Shown here: positions 32,330-40,632 of the stretch, piece after piece
How the letters are laid out: each line of letters starts with the position of its first letter
Position numbering within the stretch: position 1 is the stretch's first letter
NCBI RefSeq assembly: GCF_008180865.1
Contig: NZ_VTEX01000003.1
Span: 436,501-500,500 of the forward strand
Direction: 5' to 3'
DNA length: 64,000 nt
Source of the DNA: Rossellomorea aquimaris
Lineage (GTDB): Bacteria > Bacillota > Bacilli > Bacillales > Bacillaceae_B
Notes under the pieces: model-generated
What the model saw: the letters and a program-made list of their open reading frames with translations, nothing else
Databases searched by the model: none
Told to the model about the DNA's origin: nothing
Position numbers and translations under genes: made by a program

Positions 32330-33637
32330 TTATTTAAGTTGAAAACGATATAACTTCCTAGGTCTTCCTCTGCCGCCGCTTTGTTCTTCGCCGCTGATTT
32401 CCACAATCCCGATCCGTTCCATTTCAGTAAGGATTCTGCGTCCGTTCCGTTCGGTGCTTTTCAGCCAGCGGGAAAGATCCTGGGATGTGATTTCCTCTTT
32501 GTCGTAATGACGGGAAAGAGAAAGGATTTTTGAGACGATGGCTGAACTGACCGAAGCCTCTTTAAAGACTTCCTTCCATTCATTCCCCAAGTTGTTGAGA
32601 GCGTATGTAATGGACTCCGACGATGGAAGAATTTCCGTTACCGTCTTGTCTTCATTGACACTTATGACGATGGAAGATTCGTGCTTTCTCGCATGTTGAA
32701 AAGCAAGACGGACATGATGCTCAGCTTCTAACACGGTCACACCAAACCCTAACCCCACACGGATATCCAGGTCTGTATGGGCCTTCACTTCCTGAGTCAA
32801 AGTAGTGAAAACCGACTCCTTTTCATGAAGATCGAGTTCCCCCCTCGTTGTATAAACGAAGAACAATCCGTCCCCTAATTGAACCATGGAACCATTGATC
32901 TTTTGGGCGATATCAAGAAGATTGCGTTTCAGATCCAGCTCTTGATGCTTCATTTTATAAGAAAAATGGGACTCGTCCAAGGTCTGGGTGGAATAGATGA
33001 CTTCGATTCCAACGATGGCAATTTGGGATTTTTGATATTTCCTCGATTGTGCCCTCTCTAATAAATACTGCAAAATCATCCGGATGGACAAATTCGTCGG
33101 TACGACACGGTAACAAGGAATGCCTGCTTCAGTGAGGCGCTTCTGAACACTTTGAATACACGTGATCGCCGTTTCAATTTCTCCTTTTTCGTAGAGTGAA
33201 CGGTGATAGTCAACCAGCTCATCAGCACTCCGGTATCCTTCATATGGATAAGTTGAAATTTCTAGTTGATCAAATGAGTGAAATTGAACCGCGGTTTCAA
33301 TTTCCTCTTTTGAAATTGTATCTATACTAATTTTATTTAATAGAGTCTGTTCTTTCATTTGCGCTTCTAATAATGCTCCAAAGAAACTGGATCCATGTAA
33401 GGGAGGAAAGCTCCCTTCCTTTTCCGTGATCCATCCTTTTTCAAGCGCATAGTAGAAGGGGGATTGTCCCGAAAAGAACCATTGATCTACTAGACCGCGG
33501 TTCTTCTCAAGAATTTCTTCTATTTCATTCACCCCGTGATATGGAAAATTCATAAGTTCTATATTGTCAAAATGAGTGGCCACATGATTGATCCGCTGAA
33601 TCGAATCATCCGGACCGATGACACCAATTTTTATCAT
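32330..33637 (-). CDS. Winged-helix regulator with degenerate GGDEF-like domain
   Basis: About 435 residues in three parts: an N-terminal alpha/beta segment (KIGVIGPDDSIQRINHVATH to about 100) that looks like a ligand-sensing Rossmann fold; a central region (about 215-330) with IAIVGIEVIYS, MVQLGDGLFFVYTT and DIRVGLGFGVTVLEAEHH, resembling a degenerate GGDEF/nucleotidyl-cyclase fold without a GGDEF motif; and a C-terminal winged HTH (DLSRWLKSTERNGRRILTEM, wing GGRGRPRKLYRF). It is the last gene of the M20 operon, three bases after its neighbour. Start is TTG 33640 or ATG 33637. It probably controls this operon and abgT through the shared palindrome; that is inference. Confidence 0.75.
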   Translation of the reverse strand: MIKIGVIGPDDSIQRINHVATHFDNIELMNFPYHGVNEIEEILEKNRGLVDQWFFSGQSPFYYALEKGWITEKEGSFPPLHGSSFFGALLEAQMKEQTLLNKISIDTISKEEIETAVQFHSFDQLEISTYPYEGYRSADELVDYHRSLYEKGEIETAITCIQSVQKRLTEAGIPCYRVVPTNLSIRMILQYLLERAQSRKYQKSQIAIVGIEVIYSTQTLDESHFSYKMKHQELDLKRNLLDIAQKINGSMVQLGDGLFFVYTTRGELDLHEKESVFTTLTQEVKAHTDLDIRVGLGFGVTVLEAEHHVRLAFQHARKHESSIVISVNEDKTVTEILPSSESITYALNNLGNEWKEVFKEASVSSAIVSKILSLSRHYDKEEITSQDLSRWLKSTERNGRRILTEMERIGIVEISGEEQSGGRGRPRKLYRFQLK

Positions 33638-33643
33638 CAACTG

Positions 33644-34876
33644 TTATTCACCTGCTTCTTGCCGCAATACTTCAGCTAGAATCTCGACTCCTGCATACAA
33701 GTCTTCTAAAGAGCTATGTTCCTTTGGATGGTGACTGATCCCTTTTTCACAGGGAATGAATACTAAAGCAGAAGGCCATTTCGCTGCCATATTCATGACG
33801 TCATGCCCTGCCCCGCTATCCATTTCGAACGTGTTGTACCCCAGGGATTCCCCTGCTTGTTTGACTCTGGCTGTCAGCATTTCATCTAATAGAATAGAAG
33901 GATTATCTACAAGAGTTTCTATGTTGATTGTAACATTAAATTCATTCTCTAAGCTTCGACACTGTTCAATTATTTTATCGGCCATGGATCTCTTCAGGTC
34001 ATCGTCGACGGATCGAATATCGATTCCCGCTTCTGCATGACCCGGGATGACATTCATGACGTTCGGTTTTACGTTCATCGTGCTGACGGTTGCTACTAGT
34101 GGTTTCTGGGACCGCCTTGATATCTCTTCCGCCTCTTGGGAAACAAATGTAATAAGGGGAGCAAGAGCCACAAGGGCGTCCGTCCGTTTCCCCATCGGAG
34201 TAGTTCCCGTATGACCAGCCATTCCTTCCACCTTTACCTTCAAGCGGATCGGGCAGGCTACCCCCCGGACAATTCCGAATTGAGCACCATGATCTTCGAT
34301 TTGGATCCCTTGTTCAATATGAAGTTCGATGAAGGAGAGGATTTCCTCTCGGGAGCGTTCAGCTTTTTCAATGGATGACCAGTCTAGGCCCGTTGATTCC
34401 ACGGCTTCTTTAATGCTGACTCCGTGGCGGTCTCTTACGTTTTCTACTGATTTATCAAGAATTCCTGCCACGCTCTTACTTCCCAGGGTAGAAACGCCGA
34501 AACGTGCTGACTCTTCAGAGGCAAAACAGGCCACTTCAATGGAGTGATGGGGTTTGAAACCACCGTCTTTTAATGCTTTCACGGCTCCCAGTCCACAAAG
34601 GACACCGGCTGCCCCGTCATAACCTCCTCCATTTTCAACCGTATCAAGATGAGATCCGGTCATGACAACTTGGTCGTTAGTCCCTTCCCACCTGGCAAAT
34701 AGGTTCCCTGCCCGGTCCCTCTGTACGGATAGCCCCAATGTTTCTGCAACGCTGCGAAACACATTCATGGAAGCAGTCTCTTCCTTGGAATATCCTAATC
34801 TCGTAAATCCATCGGGCTGCTCCATGGTGTCAACCAGATTTAATGCTTCTAGAGTTGTTCTTAACCATTCTTTCAA
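33644..34876 (-). CDS. M20 Zn hydrolase, carbamoylase/allantoate-amidohydrolase type
   Basis: 410 residues. Metal-site motifs of the hydantoinase/carbamoylase family: GSHLDTVENGGGYDG (about 75-90), EESARFGVSTLGS (about 120), HIEQG, and the late His in GISHHPKEHSSLEDLY. Family members cleave N-carbamoyl amino acids, allantoate or ureidoglycine; the substrate here is open. The dimerisation domain motif GMAGHTGTTPMGKR is present. ATG 34876 overlaps the preceding stop by 4 bases, so the gene is translationally coupled to its AbgA-like neighbour. Confidence 0.9.
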   Translation of the reverse strand: MKEWLRTTLEALNLVDTMEQPDGFTRLGYSKEETASMNVFRSVAETLGLSVQRDRAGNLFARWEGTNDQVVMTGSHLDTVENGGGYDGAAGVLCGLGAVKALKDGGFKPHHSIEVACFASEESARFGVSTLGSKSVAGILDKSVENVRDRHGVSIKEAVESTGLDWSSIEKAERSREEILSFIELHIEQGIQIEDHGAQFGIVRGVACPIRLKVKVEGMAGHTGTTPMGKRTDALVALAPLITFVSQEAEEISRRSQKPLVATVSTMNVKPNVMNVIPGHAEAGIDIRSVDDDLKRSMADKIIEQCRSLENEFNVTINIETLVDNPSILLDEMLTARVKQAGESLGYNTFEMDSGAGHDVMNMAAKWPSALVFIPCEKGISHHPKEHSSLEDLYAGVEILAEVLRQEAGE

Positions 34877-36195
34877 CTCGTAACCTCCTCTTTTTGGTGG
34901 GATAATTTTAAGATAAGACGTGCGAAGGCATCCACTGCCACGGTTAATACCCCTTCTTCAAAATCAAATTGATGATGATGATGTCCATTTTTCAATCCGG
35001 TTCCGAATACCATGAAGGTTGATTTGCCACCCTGATTTTGCACCTCATTCATCATATAGGTAACATCCTCTGATGCCTTTAAAGGTAAACCATCATGAAT
35101 TTCGGATATAAATGGACTTTCCTCGCCCACTTCCTTTAACCACTGAATCCATTCAGGGTTACATGCTGCTTCAACCGTCTCGCCCACTACATCGATTCCG
35201 GTTTCCACACCATAAAGATTTCCCGATGCTTGAAGGATACGCAGGGCTTCTTTCTGCATGTACCGATTGATAGCAGTCGTTTCCCCTCTTGTTTCCATTT
35301 CAAGATGAGCTTCATCGGCAATAATGTTTCTGCCTGCTCCCCCTTGAAGCTTCCCGACATTGATCCTGGTCGCCCCGTCAGAATGGCGCGGGATATTGTA
35401 AAGGTGAAGACTTGCTGCAGCCGCTGCCAATAAAGCATTCTTCCCTTTTTCAGGCTCGAGACCTGCGTGGGCCGCTTTGCCTTTATAAGTGACGTTGATT
35501 TTGGAGGAAGCGAGAAAAGAATTCGTCGTGGCATACACTCGTCCAAGCTTCGTATCCCGGATTCCGATATGACCGCTTGCAAAATAATCGACATTCTCCA
35601 ACCAGCCTTTTTTCACCATGGCTTTTGCTCCCCGTCCACCTTCTTCAGCTGGCTGGAAGAGGAGAGTAAACCTTCCAGAGAGCTGGTCTTTGTATGCCGA
35701 CAGGAAGCTTGCCACACCCAGGCCGATGGCAGCGTGACCGTCATGACCGCAGGCATGCATGACGCTTTCATATTGGGAACGAAAGCCTTCTTTTGTCGGG
35801 AGGTGGTGATCAGGATCATCCGATTCCTTGATGGGCAGAGCATCGATATCGAATCGGAATGCCGTATGAGGACCGGGCTTACCTGTATCGAATGTGGCAG
35901 CCAATCCTGTATGTCCGCCTTTCATTTTATCTAGCCAGCTCTTTTCCACGCCTTCTTTTATGGCAAGTTCTTCTTGTTTGGTTAAATCGTTGGGTGAAGG
36001 AACCCCCATTCGTTCCGTGGACTCCAGTGCATCTTTTCCTAGGTGGATCGTGAAGCCGAGATTGATTAATTCTTTTCCGATCAGATAGGTGGTTACATAT
36101 TCAGTGAATCCCAGTTCAGGCTTCTGATGGAAGGTGCGTCTGAAGGCAGTGAGTGACGGTGATATTTCATTGATAAAATGTTCAACAGTTCTCAT
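34873..36195 (-). CDS. M20 amidohydrolase, AbgA-like
   Basis: 440 residues. Reads collinearly with E. coli AbgA, the p-aminobenzoyl-glutamate hydrolase subunit: RTFHQKPELGFTEY, ERMGVPSP, FRFDIDALPIKES, SVMHACGHDGHAAIGLG, FQPAEEGGRGAKAM, KAAHAGLEPEKGKNALLAAA, and HHHHQFDFEEG at the C-terminus. It hydrolyses an amide bond to glutamate or a similar amino acid using two zinc ions. It overlaps the upstream M20 gene by 4 bases (ATGA) and the downstream one by 4 bases. Confidence 0.9.
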   Translation of the reverse strand: MRTVEHFINEISPSLTAFRRTFHQKPELGFTEYVTTYLIGKELINLGFTIHLGKDALESTERMGVPSPNDLTKQEELAIKEGVEKSWLDKMKGGHTGLAATFDTGKPGPHTAFRFDIDALPIKESDDPDHHLPTKEGFRSQYESVMHACGHDGHAAIGLGVASFLSAYKDQLSGRFTLLFQPAEEGGRGAKAMVKKGWLENVDYFASGHIGIRDTKLGRVYATTNSFLASSKINVTYKGKAAHAGLEPEKGKNALLAAAAASLHLYNIPRHSDGATRINVGKLQGGAGRNIIADEAHLEMETRGETTAINRYMQKEALRILQASGNLYGVETGIDVVGETVEAACNPEWIQWLKEVGEESPFISEIHDGLPLKASEDVTYMMNEVQNQGGKSTFMVFGTGLKNGHHHHQFDFEEGVLTVAVDAFARLILKLSHQKEEVTS

Positions 36196-37394
36196 CTTTC
36201 AAGACTCCTTTTTTTAAGCTTTTTCAAGGCATCCAGTGCAAGCTGGGCCATCACTTCAACCCCTTTAGGCAATGCACTTTCATTTAATTTAAATCTAGGA
36301 TCATGGAGTGGGTATTGCGGTTCTGTATCCTTCACAGATGTTCCCAGCCAGTAGAAGGCACCTGGAAATTTCTTCAGAAAACGGGAGAAATCCTCTCCTC
36401 CAAGAGACGGTGAGACCACTGGTGCAGCTTCTTCCCCAAGTACTTTTTGGGCAGCGTTACGCACTTCATCCGCCCATCGGGGTGTGTTGACCGTCGCGGG
36501 ATATCCATCTAAATAGTCGATGGTCATGCAGGCCCCGAAGCTTTTTCCGACACCCTCAATGATGGAGTGGAAACGACTTTTCACCATTTCTTTCACTTCC
36601 GGTTTGAAGGTTCGAATGGTCCCTTCAAGGGTGACTTCATCCGCGATTACGTTATAACGGTAGCCTCCTTCGATTTTCCCGATGGTGAGGACGGCTGAAT
36701 CAATGGGGTCCGTATTTCGGCTCACGATTGTTTGAAGCTGAGTGATCAGGTTGTTGGCAATAATGATGGCGTCATTGGACTGATGAGGCATGCTCGCGTG
36801 TCCTCCAGAACCTTTAACAGTAATCTTAAAGCGGTCCGAAGCCCCCATGATTTCATGATGGAGAACTCCGATTTCCCCGACAGGCAGATCCGGCCAAACA
36901 TGCTGCCCGAAAATGACGTCAGGCGTATATTCGTCGAATACTCCGTCGTCCATCATTTGCTGAGAACCTCCTACAGGGGCATTCTCCTCCGCCGGCTGAA
37001 AGACAAGAAGAATCGTGCCTGCGATCTCCGTTTTCAGTTGATTCAATACTTTTCCTGTACCAACGAGCATGGCTGTATGGGCATCGTGACCGCAGGCATG
37101 CATGTTGTTGTGGATGGTGGATTTGTAGGATAGATCACTTTCCTCCTGGATTGGCAGAGCGTCGATATCCGCCCTTAATGCGACCGTGCCTCCCGGCTTT
37201 TCTCCTTGTATGATGCCGAGCACTCCTGTTTTGGCATAGCCCGTTTTAAAAGGGATTCCCGCTTCTGCTAATTTTTTCTGAATCGTTTTCGATGTCTCGA
37301 ATTCCTCTCCACTCACCTCAGGATATTGGTGAAGGTGTCTGCGTAATTCAATGACTTCATTCTCTACTGATTGGACAAGCTGCTTTAACTTCAT
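36192..37394 (-). CDS. M20 amidohydrolase, hippurate-hydrolase/AmhX-like
   Basis: 400 residues, first gene of the operon. M20D motifs: RRHLHQYPEVSGEE, LRADIDALPI, NMHACGHDAHTAML, FQPAEENAPVGG, GSGGHASMPHQSNDAI, LGGEDFSRF. These enzymes release an acyl group from N-acyl amino acids. The third distinct M20 enzyme in a row suggests sequential removal of different N-substituents. GGAGATTTTTC precedes ATG 37394, and the shared palindrome is 32 bases upstream. Confidence 0.92.
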   Translation of the reverse strand: MKLKQLVQSVENEVIELRRHLHQYPEVSGEEFETSKTIQKKLAEAGIPFKTGYAKTGVLGIIQGEKPGGTVALRADIDALPIQEESDLSYKSTIHNNMHACGHDAHTAMLVGTGKVLNQLKTEIAGTILLVFQPAEENAPVGGSQQMMDDGVFDEYTPDVIFGQHVWPDLPVGEIGVLHHEIMGASDRFKITVKGSGGHASMPHQSNDAIIIANNLITQLQTIVSRNTDPIDSAVLTIGKIEGGYRYNVIADEVTLEGTIRTFKPEVKEMVKSRFHSIIEGVGKSFGACMTIDYLDGYPATVNTPRWADEVRNAAQKVLGEEAAPVVSPSLGGEDFSRFLKKFPGAFYWLGTSVKDTEPQYPLHDPRFKLNESALPKGVEVMAQLALDALKKLKKRSLER

Positions 37395-37425
37395 GAAAAA
37401 TCTCCTTTTTCGGTCGAATGATTAT

Positions 37426-37444
37426 TTAAGGAAAAGTTCCTTAA
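37426..37444. promoter_or_regulatory. TTAAGGAANNNTTCCTTAA operator upstream of M20 operon
   Basis: Perfect 8-3-8 palindrome; followed by TAATACCGTTAATA, which parallels TTACTTCCGTTAATA at the abgT site, and by further similarity (ATATCGA) beyond. Same spacing class to the start codon in both places. Confidence 0.7.
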
Positions 37445-37520
37445 TAATACCGTTAATAGATATATTCGATATAAAGTTGGAAAATCCTATGTGGATGGGA
37501 AAGTTTTTTTATAAAGAATA

Positions 37521-37600
37521 GGGACGGACCTCCGCATTTTGCGGAAAGTCCGTCCCTATCACGTTTCCTATTCTGGCTTTAAGCTAGAGGTCCGTCCCTC
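37521..37600. repeat. GGGACGGACCTC composite repeat
   Basis: GGGACGGACCTCCGC (37521-) faces GCGGAAAGTCCGTCCCT (to 37557), then after TATCACG and a variable part a further arm GAGGTCCGTCCCTC (37587-37600). The same three-arm layout recurs at 40544-40632. Confidence 0.85.
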
Positions 37601-37692
37601 AATTTAGTCCGTCATCTAATTTTCCAAATGTAGGTCTAAGGGTTCAATTCCATATATAACCATGAAATCACTTGCGATGATTCATTTAGATA

Positions 37693-37731
37693 TGTAATAT
37701 ATAAATTGCATATTGTAATATATATATTGCA
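37693..37731. promoter_or_regulatory. Twin palindromic operators of the XRE/membrane pair
   Basis: TGTAATATATAAATTGCA (37693-37710) and TGTAATATATATATTGCA (37714-37731) are near-palindromic 18-mers, 21 bp centre to centre (two helical turns), directly upstream of the XRE gene: a good autoregulatory arrangement. Confidence 0.6.
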
Positions 37732-37754
37732 TTTAACTTAATAAGGGAGGTTCT

Positions 37755-37955
37755 ATGAACAATAAGGTGAAAGTAGCAAGAATTGAGAAAAATATGACTC
37801 AAGAGGAGTTATCCAAACAAATTAAGGTTACAAGACAAACGATTGGACTCATTGAAAAGGGAAAATATAACCCCAGCCTTCAACTGTGCATATCAATCGC
37901 TAAAACATTAGATAAAACATTGGATGAGTTATTTTGGGAGGAGGAACAACATTAA
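37755..37955 (+). CDS. Small XRE-type regulator
   Basis: 66 residues, little more than a helix-turn-helix: VKVARIEKNMTQEELSKQI (helices 1-2), VTRQTIGLIEKGKYNPSLQL (recognition helix and turn), then LDKTLDELFWEE. This YozG-like type commonly regulates itself and a partner membrane protein. GGGAGG precedes ATG 37755. The stop overlaps the next start in TAATG. Confidence 0.9.
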   Translation: MNNKVKVARIEKNMTQEELSKQIKVTRQTIGLIEKGKYNPSLQLCISIAKTLDKTLDELFWEEEQH

Positions 37956-38434
37956 TGAAATCGTGGCTATCGATTTTCTTACCAAAAGATGAGTATAAAG
38001 AGAAAAAAGTATTGTATTTCCTTGCCGAGTCCGCTGTCATTTTACTAGCAATATCATTCATTTTTTTAGCCTTGAAACGCTTCTATCCAATTAACCAAAT
38101 AAGAGATGAGATCGTTGTGGCAGCCCTGTCCGGCTTAGTGATTATGTATACCATTATACGTTATATGGTTTCTGGCATTGAATATTCAAATGTATTTAAC
38201 AAGACAGAATATAAAAAAGAAGTAAGAAGTATTGTTTTTCAATCACTAAAGTTTGTTGTAATATTTAGCGTCATTTATCTCCTATTTACAGGAATCCCCG
38301 AAGCCAAAGGAGGTTGGGTAGACCTACTAGGGTTATCTTTCCTTATCTGGACGTTTATGTTCTTTTTAAATTATTTCTCTCTTAAACGTTCATTTAAAAA
38401 GAATTGTGAATTAGAGGAAGATAATAAATGGTAA
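37955..38434 (+). CDS. Membrane protein paired with XRE (DUF3278-like)
   Basis: 159 residues with four hydrophobic stretches (about 24-45, 58-76, 100-122, 128-148) and charged termini. ATG 37955 (MKSWLSIF) has GGGAGGAGG upstream and overlaps the regulator stop by one base, so the two are coupled. XRE plus four-helix membrane protein is a recurring gene pair in Firmicutes, sometimes assigned DUF3278; role unknown. It converges with the secreted-protein gene. Confidence 0.75.
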   Translation: MKSWLSIFLPKDEYKEKKVLYFLAESAVILLAISFIFLALKRFYPINQIRDEIVVAALSGLVIMYTIIRYMVSGIEYSNVFNKTEYKKEVRSIVFQSLKFVVIFSVIYLLFTGIPEAKGGWVDLLGLSFLIWTFMFFLNYFSLKRSFKKNCELEEDNKW

Positions 38435-38447
38435 TAATTGAGTTACA

Positions 38448-38487
38448 CTCTCTAAGAGATATAAAGTTTAACACACCTCTTAGAGAG
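38448..38487. terminator. Inverted repeat between convergent genes
   Basis: CTCTCTAAGAG (38448-38458) and CTCTTAGAGAG (38477-38487), 11-bp arms with an 18-base loop, no T-run. Likely shared 3'-end hairpin. Confidence 0.5.
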
Positions 38488-38500
38488 TAATGACCCAAGA

Positions 38501-39088
38501 TTATTTACACTTTATTCCATACCATGCCAGACTTGCGGCAAAACCGATGACTCCACCTTTAATGGCATTTTTCCCGACTACTTTTGCAAGTTCGATTGCC
38601 ACTTGCTGCCAAGCTTTTCGTTCAATCAGCTTCCATAATCCACCACTGATGAAGCCTATACCGGTCGCATCGATAATCTTGTCTCCAACGCATTCTGACC
38701 ATGAACTTCTCTGTATAGTCATCTTTTTATCATTCTTGAATTCTGCAGGTGCAGGAACTCCAATTAAATCTGCCTCTGATAACTCTTCACCATTAACAAG
38801 TTTAACGAAGGCTGCAATCGAAGCCACATTTTCTTCTCCAAATTTTTCAGCAATTAAATGCTCGTCCATTATGTAGGTTCCATCTTGTAAATTAGTAGCT
38901 TCTTCAAAGAGATATTGCATATCATCTGCCAATCTATCAATATCCGCTTCCTGTTCTATAATAGAATTCGTTGTAACTAATTTTGAAGATACCACTCCAG
39001 CTGCGGATGCACTTGTAAAAGTGGCTGAAATCCCCCCTGCTAATACAACCGTAGATAAAGCACCCATTAAATACTTTCTTGTTTTCAT
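38501..39088 (-). CDS. Secreted bacteriocin-like protein, unrecognised
   Basis: 195 residues from ATG 39088 (GGGAGAGG upstream). Sec signal YLMGALSTVVLAGGISATFT ending in SASA. An acidic middle (EQEADIDRLADDMQYLFEEA) is followed by a basic, Gly/Ala-rich C-terminal domain (about 68 residues from SSWSECVGDKI to the end, GFAASLAWYGIKCK), with only two cysteines, one at each end of that domain. The layout (signal, acidic leader-like region, amphipathic cationic end closed by a Cys pair) resembles Sec-dependent bacteriocin precursors, but I recognise no named family. The XRE/membrane pair next door is convergent, not an obvious immunity gene. Confidence 0.6.
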   Translation of the reverse strand: MKTRKYLMGALSTVVLAGGISATFTSASAAGVVSSKLVTTNSIIEQEADIDRLADDMQYLFEEATNLQDGTYIMDEHLIAEKFGEENVASIAAFVKLVNGEELSEADLIGVPAPAEFKNDKKMTIQRSSWSECVGDKIIDATGIGFISGGLWKLIERKAWQQVAIELAKVVGKNAIKGGVIGFAASLAWYGIKCK

Positions 39089-39243
39089 TTTTGTCCTCTC
39101 CCTTGTAATTATCTTTAACACAAGGAAGATATTAACATATCACTCTTGTAAAATGGATTATTTTACTAAAAACAGTAATTTTTAACTAATATTGTAATCT
39201 ATCGTTACTTTATTACTATAAATACATTGTTACTAGTAATTTT

Positions 39244-39325
39244 AAGGGACGGACCTCTAAATTGATTAAAAGTCCGATGTCATCACTTCCTTTTTTCAAG
39301 TTGACATCCCAGAGGTCCGTCCCTC
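39244..39325. repeat. GGGACGGACCTC inverted pair, long spacer
   Basis: AAGGGACGGACCTCT (39244-39258) and AGAGGTCCGTCCCTC (39311-39325) as inverted arms around about 52 bases that include a diverged inner copy (AAAGTCCG). Confidence 0.8.
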
Positions 39326-39385
39326 TTCCTTTTTCCACTCCCACCCTTTACACTTAAAGAAAATATTATGATAAAGGATGGTTGG

Positions 39386-40540
39386 ATGAATCGTTTTGTT
39401 GAAAGGGTTAAGCCTTATTTTTTGAGTGAGGATCCGTTTGTGCAGAGATATGCGATAGAAATGCTGGAAGGTTCCTATTTGGTTAATGGGGATACTTTTT
39501 TAACAGGGTTAAAAGCTCATGACCTTGGACCGGTTTCGAAATACTCTTCGCCTGTACTTCCTTACATAATGTACATGCCGTTGAATGAGGAAGGGATGAA
39601 GGAGATAGTCAATCGGTTGAAAAGCCTGAGTAAAAAGAATACCGACGTACTCTTCTACATTCAATTAATAGCAAATGCCGATACAGATTTACTGATTTCA
39701 TACAGAAACGAAGTAAAACCTTTTATAGATGAAGGGCAACTGAAGAAAATTGCGAAGCTTCCTGCTTTAAATGATGAAGAATTATTCATGGAGCTTGCTG
39801 ACATCATGTTTTACTTGGATACGAATGATTATGACCAAGTGTATTTTGACCATGGGAAAAGGGTCGTTCAGGAGCTAGTTAAGAAAGGCGAAATTAAAAG
39901 CTGGGAGGTACAGATTGAGGAAGATGAACTAGTCGGCTTCGATCTAGTCTACACAGTATATATGGCTGGGGAAATCCGCGAAGAGAGCGTGATCCCGCAA
40001 TTGGTGAGCCTTTTCAAAAATGAGGAAGCAGAAGATTTGCTGTTGGAGGAAGTGGCCAATGCACTGGTGAAGATAGGAACAGATCAGGTGGTGCACGAGG
40101 TTGAAAAAGTAGCTCTCTATGGTAACACCTATTTCTATACACTGGATGTATTAGGCAGAATAAAGAGCGCCGAGGCGGAACAAGCACTGTTACGATTATT
40201 TGATCAGACAGCTAACATTACCGCTAAAACGCTGATCTCAGATTATTTATGCCAGCAGTTATCAACAGACGCGATTCCAAAAATCGAAGCGTTCATCGAA
40301 GAAGGCTATGATGAAAACATGCTTTGTCTGGAAGAATCCCTATACGTGAACTGCGTCATGAACGGGATCGTTCATCCGAAACTCACACAGTGGAAGAGTC
40401 TCATCGAAGAAGTGGAAAAGCATTCATTGGATGAACAACCACTTCTTGTTACACAACCCGTCCAAACAGAAGACAAAGTCGGACGCAACGACCCCTGCCC
40501 ATGTGGCAGTGGAAAAAAATACAAGAAGTGCTGTTTATAA
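39386..40540 (+). CDS. HEAT-like protein with C-terminal SEC-C zinc motif
   Basis: About 384 residues. Helical repeats fill most of the chain ([25 protein letters not shown] and ANALVKIG resemble HEAT units), and the end is a SEC-C motif, [18 protein letters not shown], the zinc-binding tail found on SecA and many stand-alone proteins. Function unknown; scaffold or nucleic-acid/ribosome contact is possible. ATG 39386 is preferred (AAAGGA upstream); the ATG at 39368 lacks a site. It is bracketed by two GGGACGGACC repeats. Confidence 0.75.
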   Translation: MNRFVERVKPYFLSEDPFVQRYAIEMLEGSYLVNGDTFLTGLKAHDLGPVSKYSSPVLPYIMYMPLNEEGMKEIVNRLKSLSKKNTDVLFYIQLIANADTDLLISYRNEVKPFIDEGQLKKIAKLPALNDEELFMELADIMFYLDTNDYDQVYFDHGKRVVQELVKKGEIKSWEVQIEEDELVGFDLVYTVYMAGEIREESVIPQLVSLFKNEEAEDLLLEEVANALVKIGTDQVVHEVEKVALYGNTYFYTLDVLGRIKSAEAEQALLRLFDQTANITAKTLISDYLCQQLSTDAIPKIEAFIEEGYDENMLCLEESLYVNCVMNGIVHPKLTQWKSLIEEVEKHSLDEQPLLVTQPVQTEDKVGRNDPCPCGSGKKYKKCCL

Positions 40541-40543
40541 AAT

Positions 40544-40632
40544 GAGGGACGGACCTCCGCATTTTCATGCTGAAGTCCGTCCCTATCACGCTCTACTCAT
40601 AAAACACGTTGATTTTAGAGGTCCGTCCCTCT
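40544..40632. repeat. GGGACGGACCTC composite repeat
   Basis: GAGGGACGGACCTCCGC (40544-40560), an inner arm AGTCCGTCCCTATCACG and an outer arm AGAGGTCCGTCCCTCT (to 40632). The right end overlaps the metQ stop codon. Same plan as 37521-37600. Confidence 0.85.
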
